Assembly (NCBI RefSeq): GCF_035918095.1
Contig: NZ_CP109137.1
Span: 4,094,001 to 4,158,000, forward strand
Source of the DNA: Streptomyces sp. NBC_01750
GTDB taxonomy: Bacteria > Actinomycetota > Actinomycetes > Streptomycetales > Streptomycetaceae
Direction: 5' to 3'
Length of the DNA stretch: 64,000 nucleotides
Part shown: positions 17,701-25,616 of the stretch, piece by piece
How positions within the stretch are numbered: the first letter of the stretch is position 1
Layout: the number at the start of each line of letters is the position of its first letter
Notes under the pieces: model-generated
The model's input: the letters and a program-made list of their open reading frames with translations, nothing else
Databases searched by the model: none
Told to the model about the DNA's origin: nothing
Position numbers and translations under genes: made by a program

Positions 17701-17863
17701 GTTCGACGACGAGGCGGTCGCGGTAGCCGCCGAGGGCCAGATCCTCCTCGGCGTTGGCGTCCTCACGGAAGCGGGCGGGACTGGCCCCCCACGCGTCGAG
17801 CACCCCGCGCCGCAGCCGCGCCGTCCCGAACGGGTCGGCCCACTCGGTCGTCCTGACGCTCAC
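14702..17863 (-). CDS. Sacsin-like protein with N-terminal HSP90-type ATP-binding domain
   Basis: A 1053-residue cytoplasmic protein. The N-terminus carries a GHKL/HSP90-type fold: the N-box around E54, N58 and D61 in LVVELAQNAADAAARAG, and a glycine loop VGRFGVGFAAV at about 120-130. This matches the sacsin N-terminal ATP-binding family found throughout actinobacteria. The rest is Leu/Ala/Asp-rich with no recognisable domain. I chose the GTG at 17863 because GGAG lies 7 nt upstream and the family N-terminus (MSVRTTEWADPFGTARLRRG) starts there. It is transcribed alone. Its cellular role is unknown; chaperone-like remodelling is inferred from the ATPase fold. Confidence 0.85.
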   Translation of the reverse strand: MSVRTTEWADPFGTARLRRGVLDAWGASPARFREDANAEEDLALGGYRDRLVVELAQNAADAAARAGVPGRLRLTLRPGTGDEPAVLAAANTGAPLDATGVESLSTLRASAKREGHETAVGRFGVGFAAVLAVSDEPAVIGRHGGVRWSLAEAGGLARQAAQGSPGLGDELRRRDGHVPLLRLPLPAEGTAPEGYDTVVVLPLRDGAAVDLVERLLAGIDDALLLTLTGLTEIVVETPGGVRVLRRSVHGAYVHIEDSEQGDRRWRVVSHGGAVEPALLADRPVEERLRPYWTVTWAVPVDEEGAPARPRTAPVVHAPTPTDEPLGVPALLIASLPLDTTRRHPAPGPLTDFLVRKAAQAYAELLGSWRPVTVGTIDLVPGALGKGELDGALRAAILQLLPRTAFLEAAAPRDVSGEWSGDTGLPDRENVSAGLRPIEAEVLEGAGVETVRVLAEVLPSLLPAGLERRVELRTLGVARVPLTEAIDRLAGLEREPAWWQRLYDSLAGVDPDRLTGLPVPLADGRTTIGPRQTLLPLAETPPHLARLGLKVVHPEAAHPLLEKLGALPATPRAVLTTPQVRAAVAGSLDTGEVWYDGVGDGAALDADELAETVLALVRDAGIEPGDEPWLGALALPDDEGELAPAGELVLPGSPFASVMREDELALCDGELAGRWGEQPLAACGVLANFSLVRATDVVLDPDELEPRDGDYAEPDDAGLLDAVDVWCEDVLDRLPETPVPPVATEIVAVRDLDLVDDDCWPRALALLAQPPLRDALTQSVRILLPDGTTETVRPYTAWWLRDHPVLDGRRPAGLRSAGGDPLLAGLYDTVDASGFEDVQVLRALGVRTSLAALLEEPGGAAELLGRLADPSREVSGAQLHALYTALADLDPDQVTLPDELRAVVDGEVRVVDASDAVVADAPDLLALTAGLPLLPVAPSRAADLGELFQVRRLGEAVSAEVTTKGEEHEVPESVHVLLGSGTPATYVEHEELVAGGVELDWRRTPDGVIHAATLEGVAAGLAWAAGQWPRRFEVAALLEDPSRTEELARDRWFD

Positions 17864-18037
17864 GCTGTGACTCCGCTCTCTCCGGTCGGCCCGCAGTCTG
17901 CGTGCGGACCGTGGGCCACCGTCCGCGACCCACGTACCGCCTGCCCACTGTCGACCCATCCACTGCTTATGCGGCCGAAGGTACCGCGAACGGCGGGCTC
18001 AGCACCGCGCGGGAACACGAGAGCCGTCGGGAGCGGA

Positions 18038-18982
18038 CTACGAGTGGCCGAGATCCTCCGACTCGCCCTCCGGCTCCGAGGAAACCGAACCGCTGTCACG
18101 GGCCGGACGCAGCGGGAACTCGTCCGTGCCCATCGAGTCGAAGACATGCGGCGCCGGCTTCGGCGGCTTCGGCATCACAGCCGCCTCGGAGTGCGCGCCG
18201 CAGCCGTACGACAAGGACACGACACGCCCGTCCGCCGGGGAGAACTCGTTCGCGCAGATACCGAAGGCCTGCCGCAGGGAGCCCGCCAGCGGAACGAGGA
18301 AACCGCAGCTCGCACAGGTCGCGGGGGCCGCCTGCGCCATGGGGGTCTTCGCGCCGAAGGACTCGTCCCAGCGGTCCGCCGCGACGTGCAGCCCGTACCG
18401 GGACAGCACGCGGGCCCGGCGCATGCCGAGTTCCTCCGCGACCGACGCGATCGCACCGCGGCCGTTGGCGATGCTCGCGTCGATGGGCCTGCGCTCGGTG
18501 AGTTCCGCGTCCTCCGCCTCGACGCGCTCGGCCAGGTCGTGGGACGGCGGCACGGTCTCGGCGATCACGGAATTCGGCGGGGGCACGTCCTCGCCCGTGA
18601 AGCCGGGCTCCAGCCGCAGATCCTCCGCCTCGGTGGGCAGCAGATCTCCGGGGCCCAGGTCGCCCGGCCGCAGCCGCTCGCTCCACGGCACCCACTCGGG
18701 CGCGAGCAGCGAATCGGGGCCCGGTAGCAGGACGGTCTCGTCCAGCGTGACGATCTTGGCGCGGGAGGCCCGCGTGACGGTCACCGCCCAGCGCCAGCCT
18801 CGGTATCCAGGTTCCTTGGCCTCGAAGAAGTGTGTGACGACGCGGTCACCCTCCGAGACAACGGATACATGCTCGCCGACCACCCCAGGGGCCGCGGCCT
18901 CCTCGGCCGCCGAACGGGCGAGATCCACCGCCTCGGCGCACAGGCGGTCGGGGGTTCGGCTTCGCGTCGTCACTGCACTCAC
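18038..18982 (-). CDS. DUF3027 domain-containing protein
   Basis: A 314-residue actinobacterial protein. The region 'EPGYRGWRWAVTVTRASRAK' and the block SIANGRGAIASVAEELGMRR through LSRYGLHVAADRW are typical of DUF3027. A C-terminal zinc-like cluster combines CASC, a second Cys in GICANEF and CGAHSE. The tail is acidic and Ser-rich. Start chosen at the GTG 18982 (VSAVTTRSRTPDRL); an in-frame GTG three codons later is possible. It is divergent from the MFS gene at 19285. Function is unknown; a DNA- or RNA-binding role would be a guess. Confidence 0.8.
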   Translation of the reverse strand: MSAVTTRSRTPDRLCAEAVDLARSAAEEAAAPGVVGEHVSVVSEGDRVVTHFFEAKEPGYRGWRWAVTVTRASRAKIVTLDETVLLPGPDSLLAPEWVPWSERLRPGDLGPGDLLPTEAEDLRLEPGFTGEDVPPPNSVIAETVPPSHDLAERVEAEDAELTERRPIDASIANGRGAIASVAEELGMRRARVLSRYGLHVAADRWDESFGAKTPMAQAAPATCASCGFLVPLAGSLRQAFGICANEFSPADGRVVSLSYGCGAHSEAAVMPKPPKPAPHVFDSMGTDEFPLRPARDSGSVSSEPEGESEDLGHS

Positions 18983-19284
18983 AGGTCTCGCTTCTCTCCT
19001 ACGCCGTCTCACGGGTGCGCCGGCCGATTCGCGAGGTACGGGCCGCAGGCGGAGCGGACCAGGGGGCCGCATCGACGTCCGCGCCCAGACCAACCTGTCT
19101 CGGGCACACCTAACGTCATCCATTCTGCGGGATGCCGAAGAGGCGCGCGGCCGAGAGCTACCGCCGGTGGCGCGCTACGCACGCTACCCCCTCCGCCGCT
19201 CAACGCCCACCTGCCCGCCCCAACAAGGGGCGAACAACGGCGCATCGCGGTTCGCCCCGGCAGGGCTTGGGGCACTATGACGGG

Positions 19285-20634
19285 GTGGCAGCCGTCAGGT
19301 CGTCCGAAGGAGTCGGTGCGCTCAGAAGAGCAGGCCGGGCGGTCGGCCGTGCCCTGCATCTGCCCTTCACCGGAACGGCGCGCGGTATCCGAAAAGCGAC
19401 CCATGCGCATGGCGCGGGCGAGTCGGGGCTCGGCAAGCTGATCGAGCTGCATGCCGTGAACGGCGCCGGCGACGTCATGATCACCGTCGCGCTGGCGTCC
19501 ACGGTCTTCTTCTCCGTACCGACGGACGAGGCGCGCGGCCGTGTCGCGCTCTACCTCGCCATCACGATGGCGCCCTTCATCCTGCTGGCCCCCGTCATCG
19601 GACCGCTTCTGGACCGCATCCCGCACGGCCGCCGCGCGGCGATGGCGGGCGCGATGCTCACGCGTGCGGTGCTGGCGGTGACCATGTCGAGCGCGGTGGC
19701 GACGGGCGGCCTTGAGCTGTACCCGGCGGCGCTGGGGGTGCTCGTCGCGTCGAAGGCGTACGGCGTGGTGCGCAGCGCGGTCGTGCCGCGGCTGCTGCCG
19801 CCGAAGTTCTCCCTGGTGAAAGCGAACTCCCGGGTGACGCTGGCGGGGCTGCTGGCGACGGGCATCGCGGCACCGATCGGGGTGGGGCTGCAGAAGGCCG
19901 GCCCGCAGTGGCCGCTGTACGGGGCGTGCGCGCTGTTCCTGCTCGGCGGGTACTGGGCGTTCACGATGCCGCCCAAGGTCGATTCGGCGAAGGGCGAGGG
20001 CAAGGCTCACATGCTGACGCATGGCGAGAAGAAGCCCAGCCTGCGTACGGTCGGGCCCTCCGTGCTGCACGGGCTGCAGGCGAACGCCGCCTTCCGCGCG
20101 CTCTCCGGCTTCCTGATCTTCTTCCTGGCGTTCCTGCTGCGCGAGCATCCGCTGCCCGGGCAGAGCGCGGCCGTGTCGCTCGGGATAGTGGGTGTGGCGG
20201 CCGGCGTCGGCAACGCGCTCGGCACGACGGTCGGAGCCTGGCTGAAGGCCCGTGGCCCGGAGATGATCATCGCCACCGTGCAGGCGGTGGTACTGGCGGC
20301 GGCGATCGCCGCGGCGGCGTTCTTCGGCGCGGGCATGGTGGCGGTACTGGGCGCGACCGCGGGTCTGTGCCAGGCGCTGGCGAAGCTGTCCCTGGACGCG
20401 CTGATCCAGCGGGACGTACCGGAACAGGTGCGCACGTCCGCGTTCGCCCGTTCCGAGACGCTGCTCCAGATGGCCTGGGTGGCGGGCGGCGCGATCGGCA
20501 TCTCGCTGCCGCTGAACGGAACGCTGGGTATGTCGGTCGCGGCGGGAATCGTCACGCTCGGCGCGCTGACATCGGTGAGGGGCCTCCTGACCGCGGCCCG
20601 CCACGGCAGCAGGCCCCGTGCCCGGGTGGCGTGA
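19285..20634 (+). CDS. MFS transporter
   Basis: A 449-residue membrane protein with about ten to twelve hydrophobic segments after a 50-residue cytoplasmic N-terminus. 'GPLLDRIPHGRRAAMAGAML' is the MFS motif-A loop between helices 2 and 3. The substrate is not evident and no regulator is adjacent apart from the divergent DUF3027 gene. The start is the GTG at 19285: a CACTAT hexamer (19273-19278) lies 6 nt upstream, so the transcript should start on the GTG. Longer upstream frame extension is Pro/Arg-rich and not protein-like. Confidence 0.82.
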   Translation: MAAVRSSEGVGALRRAGRAVGRALHLPFTGTARGIRKATHAHGAGESGLGKLIELHAVNGAGDVMITVALASTVFFSVPTDEARGRVALYLAITMAPFILLAPVIGPLLDRIPHGRRAAMAGAMLTRAVLAVTMSSAVATGGLELYPAALGVLVASKAYGVVRSAVVPRLLPPKFSLVKANSRVTLAGLLATGIAAPIGVGLQKAGPQWPLYGACALFLLGGYWAFTMPPKVDSAKGEGKAHMLTHGEKKPSLRTVGPSVLHGLQANAAFRALSGFLIFFLAFLLREHPLPGQSAAVSLGIVGVAAGVGNALGTTVGAWLKARGPEMIIATVQAVVLAAAIAAAAFFGAGMVAVLGATAGLCQALAKLSLDALIQRDVPEQVRTSAFARSETLLQMAWVAGGAIGISLPLNGTLGMSVAAGIVTLGALTSVRGLLTAARHGSRPRARVA

Positions 20635-20707
20635 GCATTACGCCGGGGCGACGCGCCGGTGCCGCGGCCGTACGCCTCTGCCGTTCGCGCGCTCCTCGGC
20701 CCGCCTC

Positions 20708-20767
20708 CCTCGGTCAGGGGCCGAATCCGGGGCCCGTCCTCAGTCAGGGGCTGAATCCGGGACCCGT
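20708..20767. repeat. Tandem duplication of a 30-bp unit
   Basis: Two copies (20708-20737 and 20738-20767) differ at three positions, each exactly 10 bp apart, and each copy contains the words TCAGGGGC and GAATCCGGG. It lies in the 200-nt gap before the DUF2771 lipoprotein gene and is related to the intergenic GGGTCCGGGG-type repeats seen elsewhere in the window. Confidence 0.7.
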
Positions 20768-20836
20768 CCGGCGATCCCTCGCGGCACGCCGCACCCGGGC
20801 GTCGCGGGGCGCGAGGGGCCCGATAGCCTTCGGACC

Positions 20837-21316
20837 ATGACCGTTGCGTTCTTCTCGGGCAAGCGCCGCCGGGCCGCTGCCGCTCTCGGTGCCGTCTCCG
20901 CCGGGCTCCTCGTACTCTCCGCCTGCGACAAGCCGACACCGCTCGCGACCGTGACGGTCGGGACGGACTCGGTGCACACCGAGGCGACCTGCTACAACGA
21001 CGGCAAGGCCATCAAGGAGTCCTTGATCCAGGCCTGCCTGAACAAGAAGGCCGACAAGGTCGTCAAGGTCTCGATGGACGACAAGGTCCGCTTCGGCGTC
21101 GACCCGGAGATCGCGGACCACGGCTGGACGCTGTTCATCGGCGGCCAGCAGGCCGAGCAGGAGCCGTACAAGAAGTCGTACCGGACCATCCCCGGCAACG
21201 CCTTCTTCTCCTCGCAGACCGGTGAGACCACGAACAAGGCGCAGGTCAGCATTGTCGGGACCAAGGGCAAGAAGCTCGTTGGCATCTGGCACTTCCAGCT
21301 CGAAAAGGACTCCTGA
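20837..21316 (+). CDS. DUF2771 lipoprotein
   Basis: A 159-residue exported protein. The signal sequence (FFSGKRRRAAAALGAVSAG) ends in the lipobox LSAC, with Cys about residue 33, so it should be lipid-anchored on the outside of the membrane. The mature part, with two further Cys (TCYNDG and QACLNK) that could form a disulfide, matches the DUF2771 family, which has no known function. TAGCCT (20824-20829) lies 7 nt before the ATG, predicting a leaderless mRNA. It is 16 nt upstream of mqnB and probably co-transcribed with it. Confidence 0.85.
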   Translation: MTVAFFSGKRRRAAAALGAVSAGLLVLSACDKPTPLATVTVGTDSVHTEATCYNDGKAIKESLIQACLNKKADKVVKVSMDDKVRFGVDPEIADHGWTLFIGGQQAEQEPYKKSYRTIPGNAFFSSQTGETTNKAQVSIVGTKGKKLVGIWHFQLEKDS

Positions 21317-21332
21317 CCCAAAGGACCGTGCC

Positions 21333-22016
21333 GTGCGCGTACTGGTGGTGACCGCGGTGGCGGCGGAGGCGGACTCCGTCGCCGCGGGGCTCACCGCTCC
21401 CGTACTCGGCACGCGTCGGCTACCCGGCGGGTACGCGCTGTCCCGATACGGCACCGTGGACGTGCTCGCCGCCGGTGTCGGACCCGCCGCCGCCGCGGCC
21501 GGCACCGCCACCGCGCTCGCCCTGGGCACCTACGACCTGGTCGTCTCCGCCGGAATCGGCGGCGGCTTCCAGCCTCACGCCCCCATCGGCGCGCTCGTCG
21601 TCGCCGACGCGATCGTCGCCGCCGATCTCGGTGCCGAGACCCCCGACGGCTATCTGCCCGTGGACGAACTCGGCTTCGGCCGCAGCATTCACCGTCCGCC
21701 GGCCGCGCTGTCCAAGCGGATGGCTCGGACGCTCGACGCCGTGTACGCGCCCGTCCTCACCGTCTCCACCGTGACCGGAACCGCCGCCCGCGCCGCCGAG
21801 CTGAGGAATCGTCACCCGCACGCCGCCGCCGAGGCGATGGAGGGCTTCGGCGTCGCGGAGGCCGCCGCCGCCCACGTTGTACCGGTCCTCGAAATCCGCG
21901 CGGTCTCCAACGCCGTCGGCCCCCGCGACCGCGCCGGCTGGCGCATCGGCCAGGCACTGGACTCGCTGGGGTACGCCTTCCAGCTGCTCAACCCACTCCT
22001 CGAGGAGTCGCCGTGA
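21333..22016 (+). CDS. mqnB: Futalosine hydrolase
   Basis: A 227-residue nucleosidase of the phosphorylase superfamily (MRVLVVTAVAAEADSVAAGL, then 'YDLVVSAGIGGGF' and 'AEAMEGFGVAEAA', the purine-binding and catalytic Glu-Met-Glu region). It removes hypoxanthine from futalosine to give dehypoxanthine futalosine in the futalosine route to menaquinone, which Streptomyces uses. The GTG start follows AAAGGA by 6 nt. Its stop overlaps the start of mqnD by four bases (GTGA), indicating translational coupling and confirming the pathway assignment. Confidence 0.93.
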   Translation: MRVLVVTAVAAEADSVAAGLTAPVLGTRRLPGGYALSRYGTVDVLAAGVGPAAAAAGTATALALGTYDLVVSAGIGGGFQPHAPIGALVVADAIVAADLGAETPDGYLPVDELGFGRSIHRPPAALSKRMARTLDAVYAPVLTVSTVTGTAARAAELRNRHPHAAAEAMEGFGVAEAAAAHVVPVLEIRAVSNAVGPRDRAGWRIGQALDSLGYAFQLLNPLLEESP

Positions 22017-22852
22017 CCCTGCAGATCGCGTACTCGCCCTGCCCGAACGACACCTTCGTCTTCGACGCCCTGGCGCATGGCCGGGTACCCGGCGCGCCCG
22101 CCCTCGACGTGACCTTCGCGGACATCGACATCACCAACAGCATGGCGGAGCGCGGTGAGTTGGACGTGCTGAAGGTCTCGTACGCCGTACTGCCGTGGGT
22201 CCTCGACGAGTACACGCTGCTGCCCTGCGGCGGCGCGCTCGGCCGCGGCTGCGGTCCGCTGGTGCTCACGAAGCAGCCCGGCACCGATCTCACCGGGAAG
22301 ACGGTCGCCGTGCCGAGCGAGCGCTCGACCGCGTTTCTACTGTTCCGGCTGTGGGCCGCGGACGTCGTCCCCGGCGGCGTCGGCGAGGTCGTCGTGATGC
22401 CGTTCCACGAGATCATGCCGGCCGTGCGCGACGGCAAGGTGGACGCCGGACTCGTCATCCACGAGGCGCGGTTCACCTACCAGAACTACGGACTGCACTG
22501 CCTCGCCGACATGGGCGGGCACTGGGAGTCGACGACCGGCCTGCCCATCCCGCTGGGCGCGATCATCGCCAAGCGGTCGCTGGGCACCGAGACCCTGAAG
22601 CGGCTGGCCGATTCCATCCGCGCCTCGGTGCGGATGGCGTGGGACGACCCGGAGGCCTCGCGGCCGTACGTACTCGAGCACGCCCAGGAGATGGACCCGG
22701 CCGTGGCCGACCAGCACATCGGGCTCTACGTCAATGAGTTCACCGCAGACCTCGGCGCCGACGGGCACGCGGCGGTACGCGGACTGCTCACGCGCGCCGC
22801 GGCCGAGGGACTCGTACCGCCCCTCGGCCGCGATGCGCTCAGCTTCGTATAG
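22013..22852 (+). CDS. mqnD: 1,4-dihydroxy-6-naphthoate synthase
   Basis: A 279-residue periplasmic-binding-protein-fold enzyme. It begins MTLQIAYSPCPNDTFVFDAL, the invariant MqnD N-terminus ('SPCPNDTF'), and contains GALGRGCGPLV and 'HEARFTYQNYGL', including the family catalytic His near residue 145. It converts cyclic dehypoxanthine futalosine into 1,4-dihydroxy-6-naphthoate in menaquinone synthesis. It overlaps mqnB by 4 bp. mqnA and mqnC are not in this window. Confidence 0.95.
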   Translation: MTLQIAYSPCPNDTFVFDALAHGRVPGAPALDVTFADIDITNSMAERGELDVLKVSYAVLPWVLDEYTLLPCGGALGRGCGPLVLTKQPGTDLTGKTVAVPSERSTAFLLFRLWAADVVPGGVGEVVVMPFHEIMPAVRDGKVDAGLVIHEARFTYQNYGLHCLADMGGHWESTTGLPIPLGAIIAKRSLGTETLKRLADSIRASVRMAWDDPEASRPYVLEHAQEMDPAVADQHIGLYVNEFTADLGADGHAAVRGLLTRAAAEGLVPPLGRDALSFV

Positions 22853-22868
22853 CCACTCCGGTGGCCGT

Positions 22869-23252
22869 CTAGACGTCCAGCTGGTCCGCCACCGCCCGCA
22901 GCAGGCCCGCGATCTTCTTGCCGTGCACCTTGTCGGGGTACCGGCCGCGCTCCAGCATCGGCGTGATGTTCTCCAGCAGGGTCGTCAGGTCCTGCACGAT
23001 GGACGCCAGCTCGTCGGGCTTGCGACGCTGAGCCGCTGCCACGGACGGGGTCGGGTCGAGAACCGTCACGGAAAGCGCCTGGTCACCACGTTGTCCTGCC
23101 ACGACGCCGAACTCGACGCGCTGGCCGGGCTTGAGCGCGTCGACCCCCGTGGGGAGCACCGACGAGTGAACGAAGACGTCGCCGCCGTCGTCGCGGGAGA
23201 GAAAGCCGAAGCCCTTCTCGCTGTTGAACCACTTGACCTTGCCGGTAGGCAC
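22869..23252 (-). CDS. Cold-shock domain protein with C-terminal extension
   Basis: A 127-residue protein. The first 65 residues are a cold-shock domain with RNP1-like KGFGFLS and RNP2-like DVFVHSS motifs that bind single-stranded nucleic acid. A further 60-residue helical tail (RKPDELASIVQDLTTLLENI) is not present in CspA-type proteins and is typical of a longer actinobacterial subfamily. Start at GTG 23252, giving MPTGKVKWFNSEKGFGF; the upstream AT-poor extension is not protein-like. It is convergent with mqnD, with only 16 nt between stops. A role as an RNA chaperone is inferred. Confidence 0.88.
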   Translation of the reverse strand: MPTGKVKWFNSEKGFGFLSRDDGGDVFVHSSVLPTGVDALKPGQRVEFGVVAGQRGDQALSVTVLDPTPSVAAAQRRKPDELASIVQDLTTLLENITPMLERGRYPDKVHGKKIAGLLRAVADQLDV

Positions 23253-23433
23253 GTCTGTCCTCGTCCTCGTACTCGTTGGGGCGCTGGCGGCACCTGAACC
23301 CGGGTGCCGAAAAACGGCTCTGGATAGCACTACAGCGGGTCGTCTGACCCGCCACCCCCAAGGCTAATGGTCCAGGGGCTGGTGACAAGACGTCGCCGGA
23401 CGGTTCCTCCGCGCAAGGAACTACCCTGGCCGG

Positions 23434-23670
23434 ATGACTGCTACTCCTCCCGCACCCGGTGACGGGCTGGTGCGCGTCGGCGCGATCGTTTTCATCGTCG
23501 GCGCTGTGGCCACTCTGGTCACCGTGGCCCCGCTGTTCCTGGGCACCGAGCCCTTTCCCCCGATCGCGTACGCGGTCTGCATGCTGATGGGTGTGGGGTT
23601 CCTGATCGCCGCGGCGGGTGTGCTGCGCTCGATCGCCGCGCAGCGCCGGCAGGCCGGATCCGCGCTCTAG
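23434..23670 (+). CDS. Small membrane protein, two transmembrane segments
   Basis: A 78-residue protein with hydrophobic segments at about 13-36 and 45-65 and a basic C-terminus. TACCCT (23422-23427) is 6 nt before the ATG, again the leaderless pattern. Its stop codon shares the palindromic CTAG with the stop of the convergent HAD gene (23667). The family is conserved in Streptomyces as far as I recall but has no known function. Confidence 0.72.
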   Translation: MTATPPAPGDGLVRVGAIVFIVGAVATLVTVAPLFLGTEPFPPIAYAVCMLMGVGFLIAAAGVLRSIAAQRRQAGSAL

Positions 23671-24296
23671 AACACGCCCTGGTCCCGGCTGTAGCCGCGC
23701 AGCCAGTCCGGGAACTCCGTCAGGTCGTCCAGGATCACGTCCGCGCCGGCTTCGCGCAGTTCCGCCGCGTCGCACGGGCCGGTCGGCACGGCGACCGAGA
23801 GCGCCTCGGCCGAGTGCGCGCCGCGTACGTCTCCGGTGTGGTCGCCGACGTACACGGTGGCGCCGTGCTCACGCAGCGCCTCCGCCTTGGCCTCAGCCCA
23901 CAGCCAGCCGATGGCCTCGTCCGGGTCGATGCCCAGGTGGGCCAGGTGGAGTCTGGCGTTCGGCTCGTGCTTGGCGGTGACGACTATGGCGCGGCCGCCG
24001 AGCTCCTGGACGGCGGCGACGGCCTCGCGGGCGCCGGGCAGGGCGAGCGTCGGCTCGATCGCGTAGGTGGGATAGATCTCGCGATAGCGGTCGCCCATCT
24101 CCTGGATCCGCGCCTGTGGGTACCAGTGGGCCAGCTCCAGTTCGAGGGGCGGCCCGAGCCGGGTGACGGCCAGGTCGGCGTCGATCCACACCCCGGTCTC
24201 GGCCGAGAGCGCGCGGTAGGCGGCATGGATACCGGGCCGGGAGTCGATCAGCGTCATGTCGAGGTCGAAGCCGACCGTCAGCGGATGCGTAGCCAT
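23667..24296 (-). CDS. HAD family hydrolase (phosphoglycolate phosphatase-like)
   Basis: A 209-residue HAD-type phosphatase. Motif I is VGFDLDMTLIDSR, motif II is the Thr in 'AIVVTAKHE', and motif IV is YVGDHTGDVRGA. The helical cap lies between motifs I and II, as in Gph-type enzymes that hydrolyse small phosphorylated metabolites. I chose the ATG at 24296 because the minus-strand hexamer CACAAT lies 7 nt upstream (leaderless); two in-frame ATG codons further up (24305 and 24314) would overlap that promoter. The substrate is unknown. Confidence 0.87.
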   Translation of the reverse strand: MATHPLTVGFDLDMTLIDSRPGIHAAYRALSAETGVWIDADLAVTRLGPPLELELAHWYPQARIQEMGDRYREIYPTYAIEPTLALPGAREAVAAVQELGGRAIVVTAKHEPNARLHLAHLGIDPDEAIGWLWAEAKAEALREHGATVYVGDHTGDVRGAHSAEALSVAVPTGPCDAAELREAGADVILDDLTEFPDWLRGYSRDQGVF

Positions 24297-24455
24297 AGGG
24301 GCCATTGTGCCCATCCGGCCGAGCAGGTCCGATGCCTGGACCCGGCGGCCTCACCAACCCCGGGACCGGCTCGTCCTGGAGCGGAACGCACACGGTGAAG
24401 AGGGCATGGCCCCGTCCAGGGGCCCCGACGCGCCCAAGCGCTTCGTCGTTCTGAG

Positions 24456-25523
24456 TTACCTCCTGCGCGCCCGCCACACCAGGTAGAGGGCGGAGGCGAC
24501 GGCCGCCCCCTTCACCACCCACGGCCAGGTCCCGGTGAGCGCGTCGCGCATCCCGTCCTTCGGGATCGGTTCGCCCCAGCGGCCGTTCACCCGGCCCCAC
24601 AGCCAGACCAGCCCGCCCACCGCGACCGCTCCCGGCAGGCCGGCCACCGCCCATTTCGCCTCGGCGCGGGACAGCCTGCGCGAGGCGTACGCGAGGAGCC
24701 AGCCGCCGCCGAGCGCGAGCCAGGAACCGAGGACGGCGCCGGCGACGAGGAGCGCGGCGGCGAGCAGCAGGAAGGGGTTGGCGAGGCCCGTCCGTACGGA
24801 CCGCGGACCGGCATCCGCGGTACGGCGGCCGAGGCGCCGGAGCCACCGGCGCGGTTCGGCCACCGCCTCCACCGCGCCGTCGTCCTCGTACTCCTCCTCG
24901 TACCTGTCCTCCCCGGCCTCCCCGACCTCCCTGGCCCCGGCCTCGGGTTCCTCCGCGCGACGCGCCAACTCCTCCTTGGACGGCGGGGGTTTGAGTATTT
25001 CGGGAATTTCCACACCGCCGACGAACCCGGCGACGCTCTCCCCCGCGCCGAACGGCCCCGGCTCGATCCGCCACCAGTCGGGCTCGCTGCCGGACGGGCC
25101 GAGCTCGTCCATCCCTGCGAGATGGGGCGGCGAAGCGCCGGGCGTCATCCGCGGGGCGTCCACAGCCCCGGGTCCCGGTGCCGGTCCCGGTGCCGGCGGC
25201 GACTTGCGCGGTCTCGGGATCTTGCGGCGTACGCGCTGCTCCGGTACGGCGGCCTGCGGCACGGCCGGCTGCGGCTTCGGCACCGAACCGCCGCCGTCCT
25301 CCGACGCGGCCGCGACCACCTCGTCCGGCGAACCGAGCCGGCCGAGGATACGGCGTACGGCAGCCGGGCTGTCGCTGCCGAACCCGGCCCGCTGCCGGTC
25401 GATCTCGCTGCGCAGCGTGGACACCAGCCGCATCCGGGTGCCGGACGGCAGCTGGTACCGCTGCGCCAGGTCGCCGACCCGGCTCAGATAGTCGTAGACG
25501 AGCTGGTCGCTCTCGATCCCCAC
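24456..25523 (-). CDS. Membrane protein with N-terminal HAAS-like helical domain
   Basis: A 355-residue protein. The N-terminus (VYDYLSRVGDLAQRYQLPSG, then RMRLVSTLRSEIDRQ and VRRILGRLGSPDEVVAAA) resembles the short helical HAAS/DUF1700-type domain ('YL..L...L......I......G.PE..A'). A Pro-rich and then very acidic linker follows, and about four hydrophobic segments occupy residues 235-350. Start at GTG 25523 with AGGGGA upstream; it ends at TAA 24456. It is divergent from the Helicase_C_3 gene. HAAS proteins are often partnered with PadR regulators, but none is adjacent; the function is unknown. Confidence 0.7.
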   Translation of the reverse strand: MGIESDQLVYDYLSRVGDLAQRYQLPSGTRMRLVSTLRSEIDRQRAGFGSDSPAAVRRILGRLGSPDEVVAAASEDGGGSVPKPQPAVPQAAVPEQRVRRKIPRPRKSPPAPGPAPGPGAVDAPRMTPGASPPHLAGMDELGPSGSEPDWWRIEPGPFGAGESVAGFVGGVEIPEILKPPPSKEELARRAEEPEAGAREVGEAGEDRYEEEYEDDGAVEAVAEPRRWLRRLGRRTADAGPRSVRTGLANPFLLLAAALLVAGAVLGSWLALGGGWLLAYASRRLSRAEAKWAVAGLPGAVAVGGLVWLWGRVNGRWGEPIPKDGMRDALTGTWPWVVKGAAVASALYLVWRARRR

Positions 25524-25616
25524 CGGCGTTCCCCTGACGTTCCCTGCCGGGCCGCCCTGTCTTCCCGGGCCCGCCCCGTCCCCGACGGTAGCGCTCCAGG
25601 CACTACCGTGGGGCGG

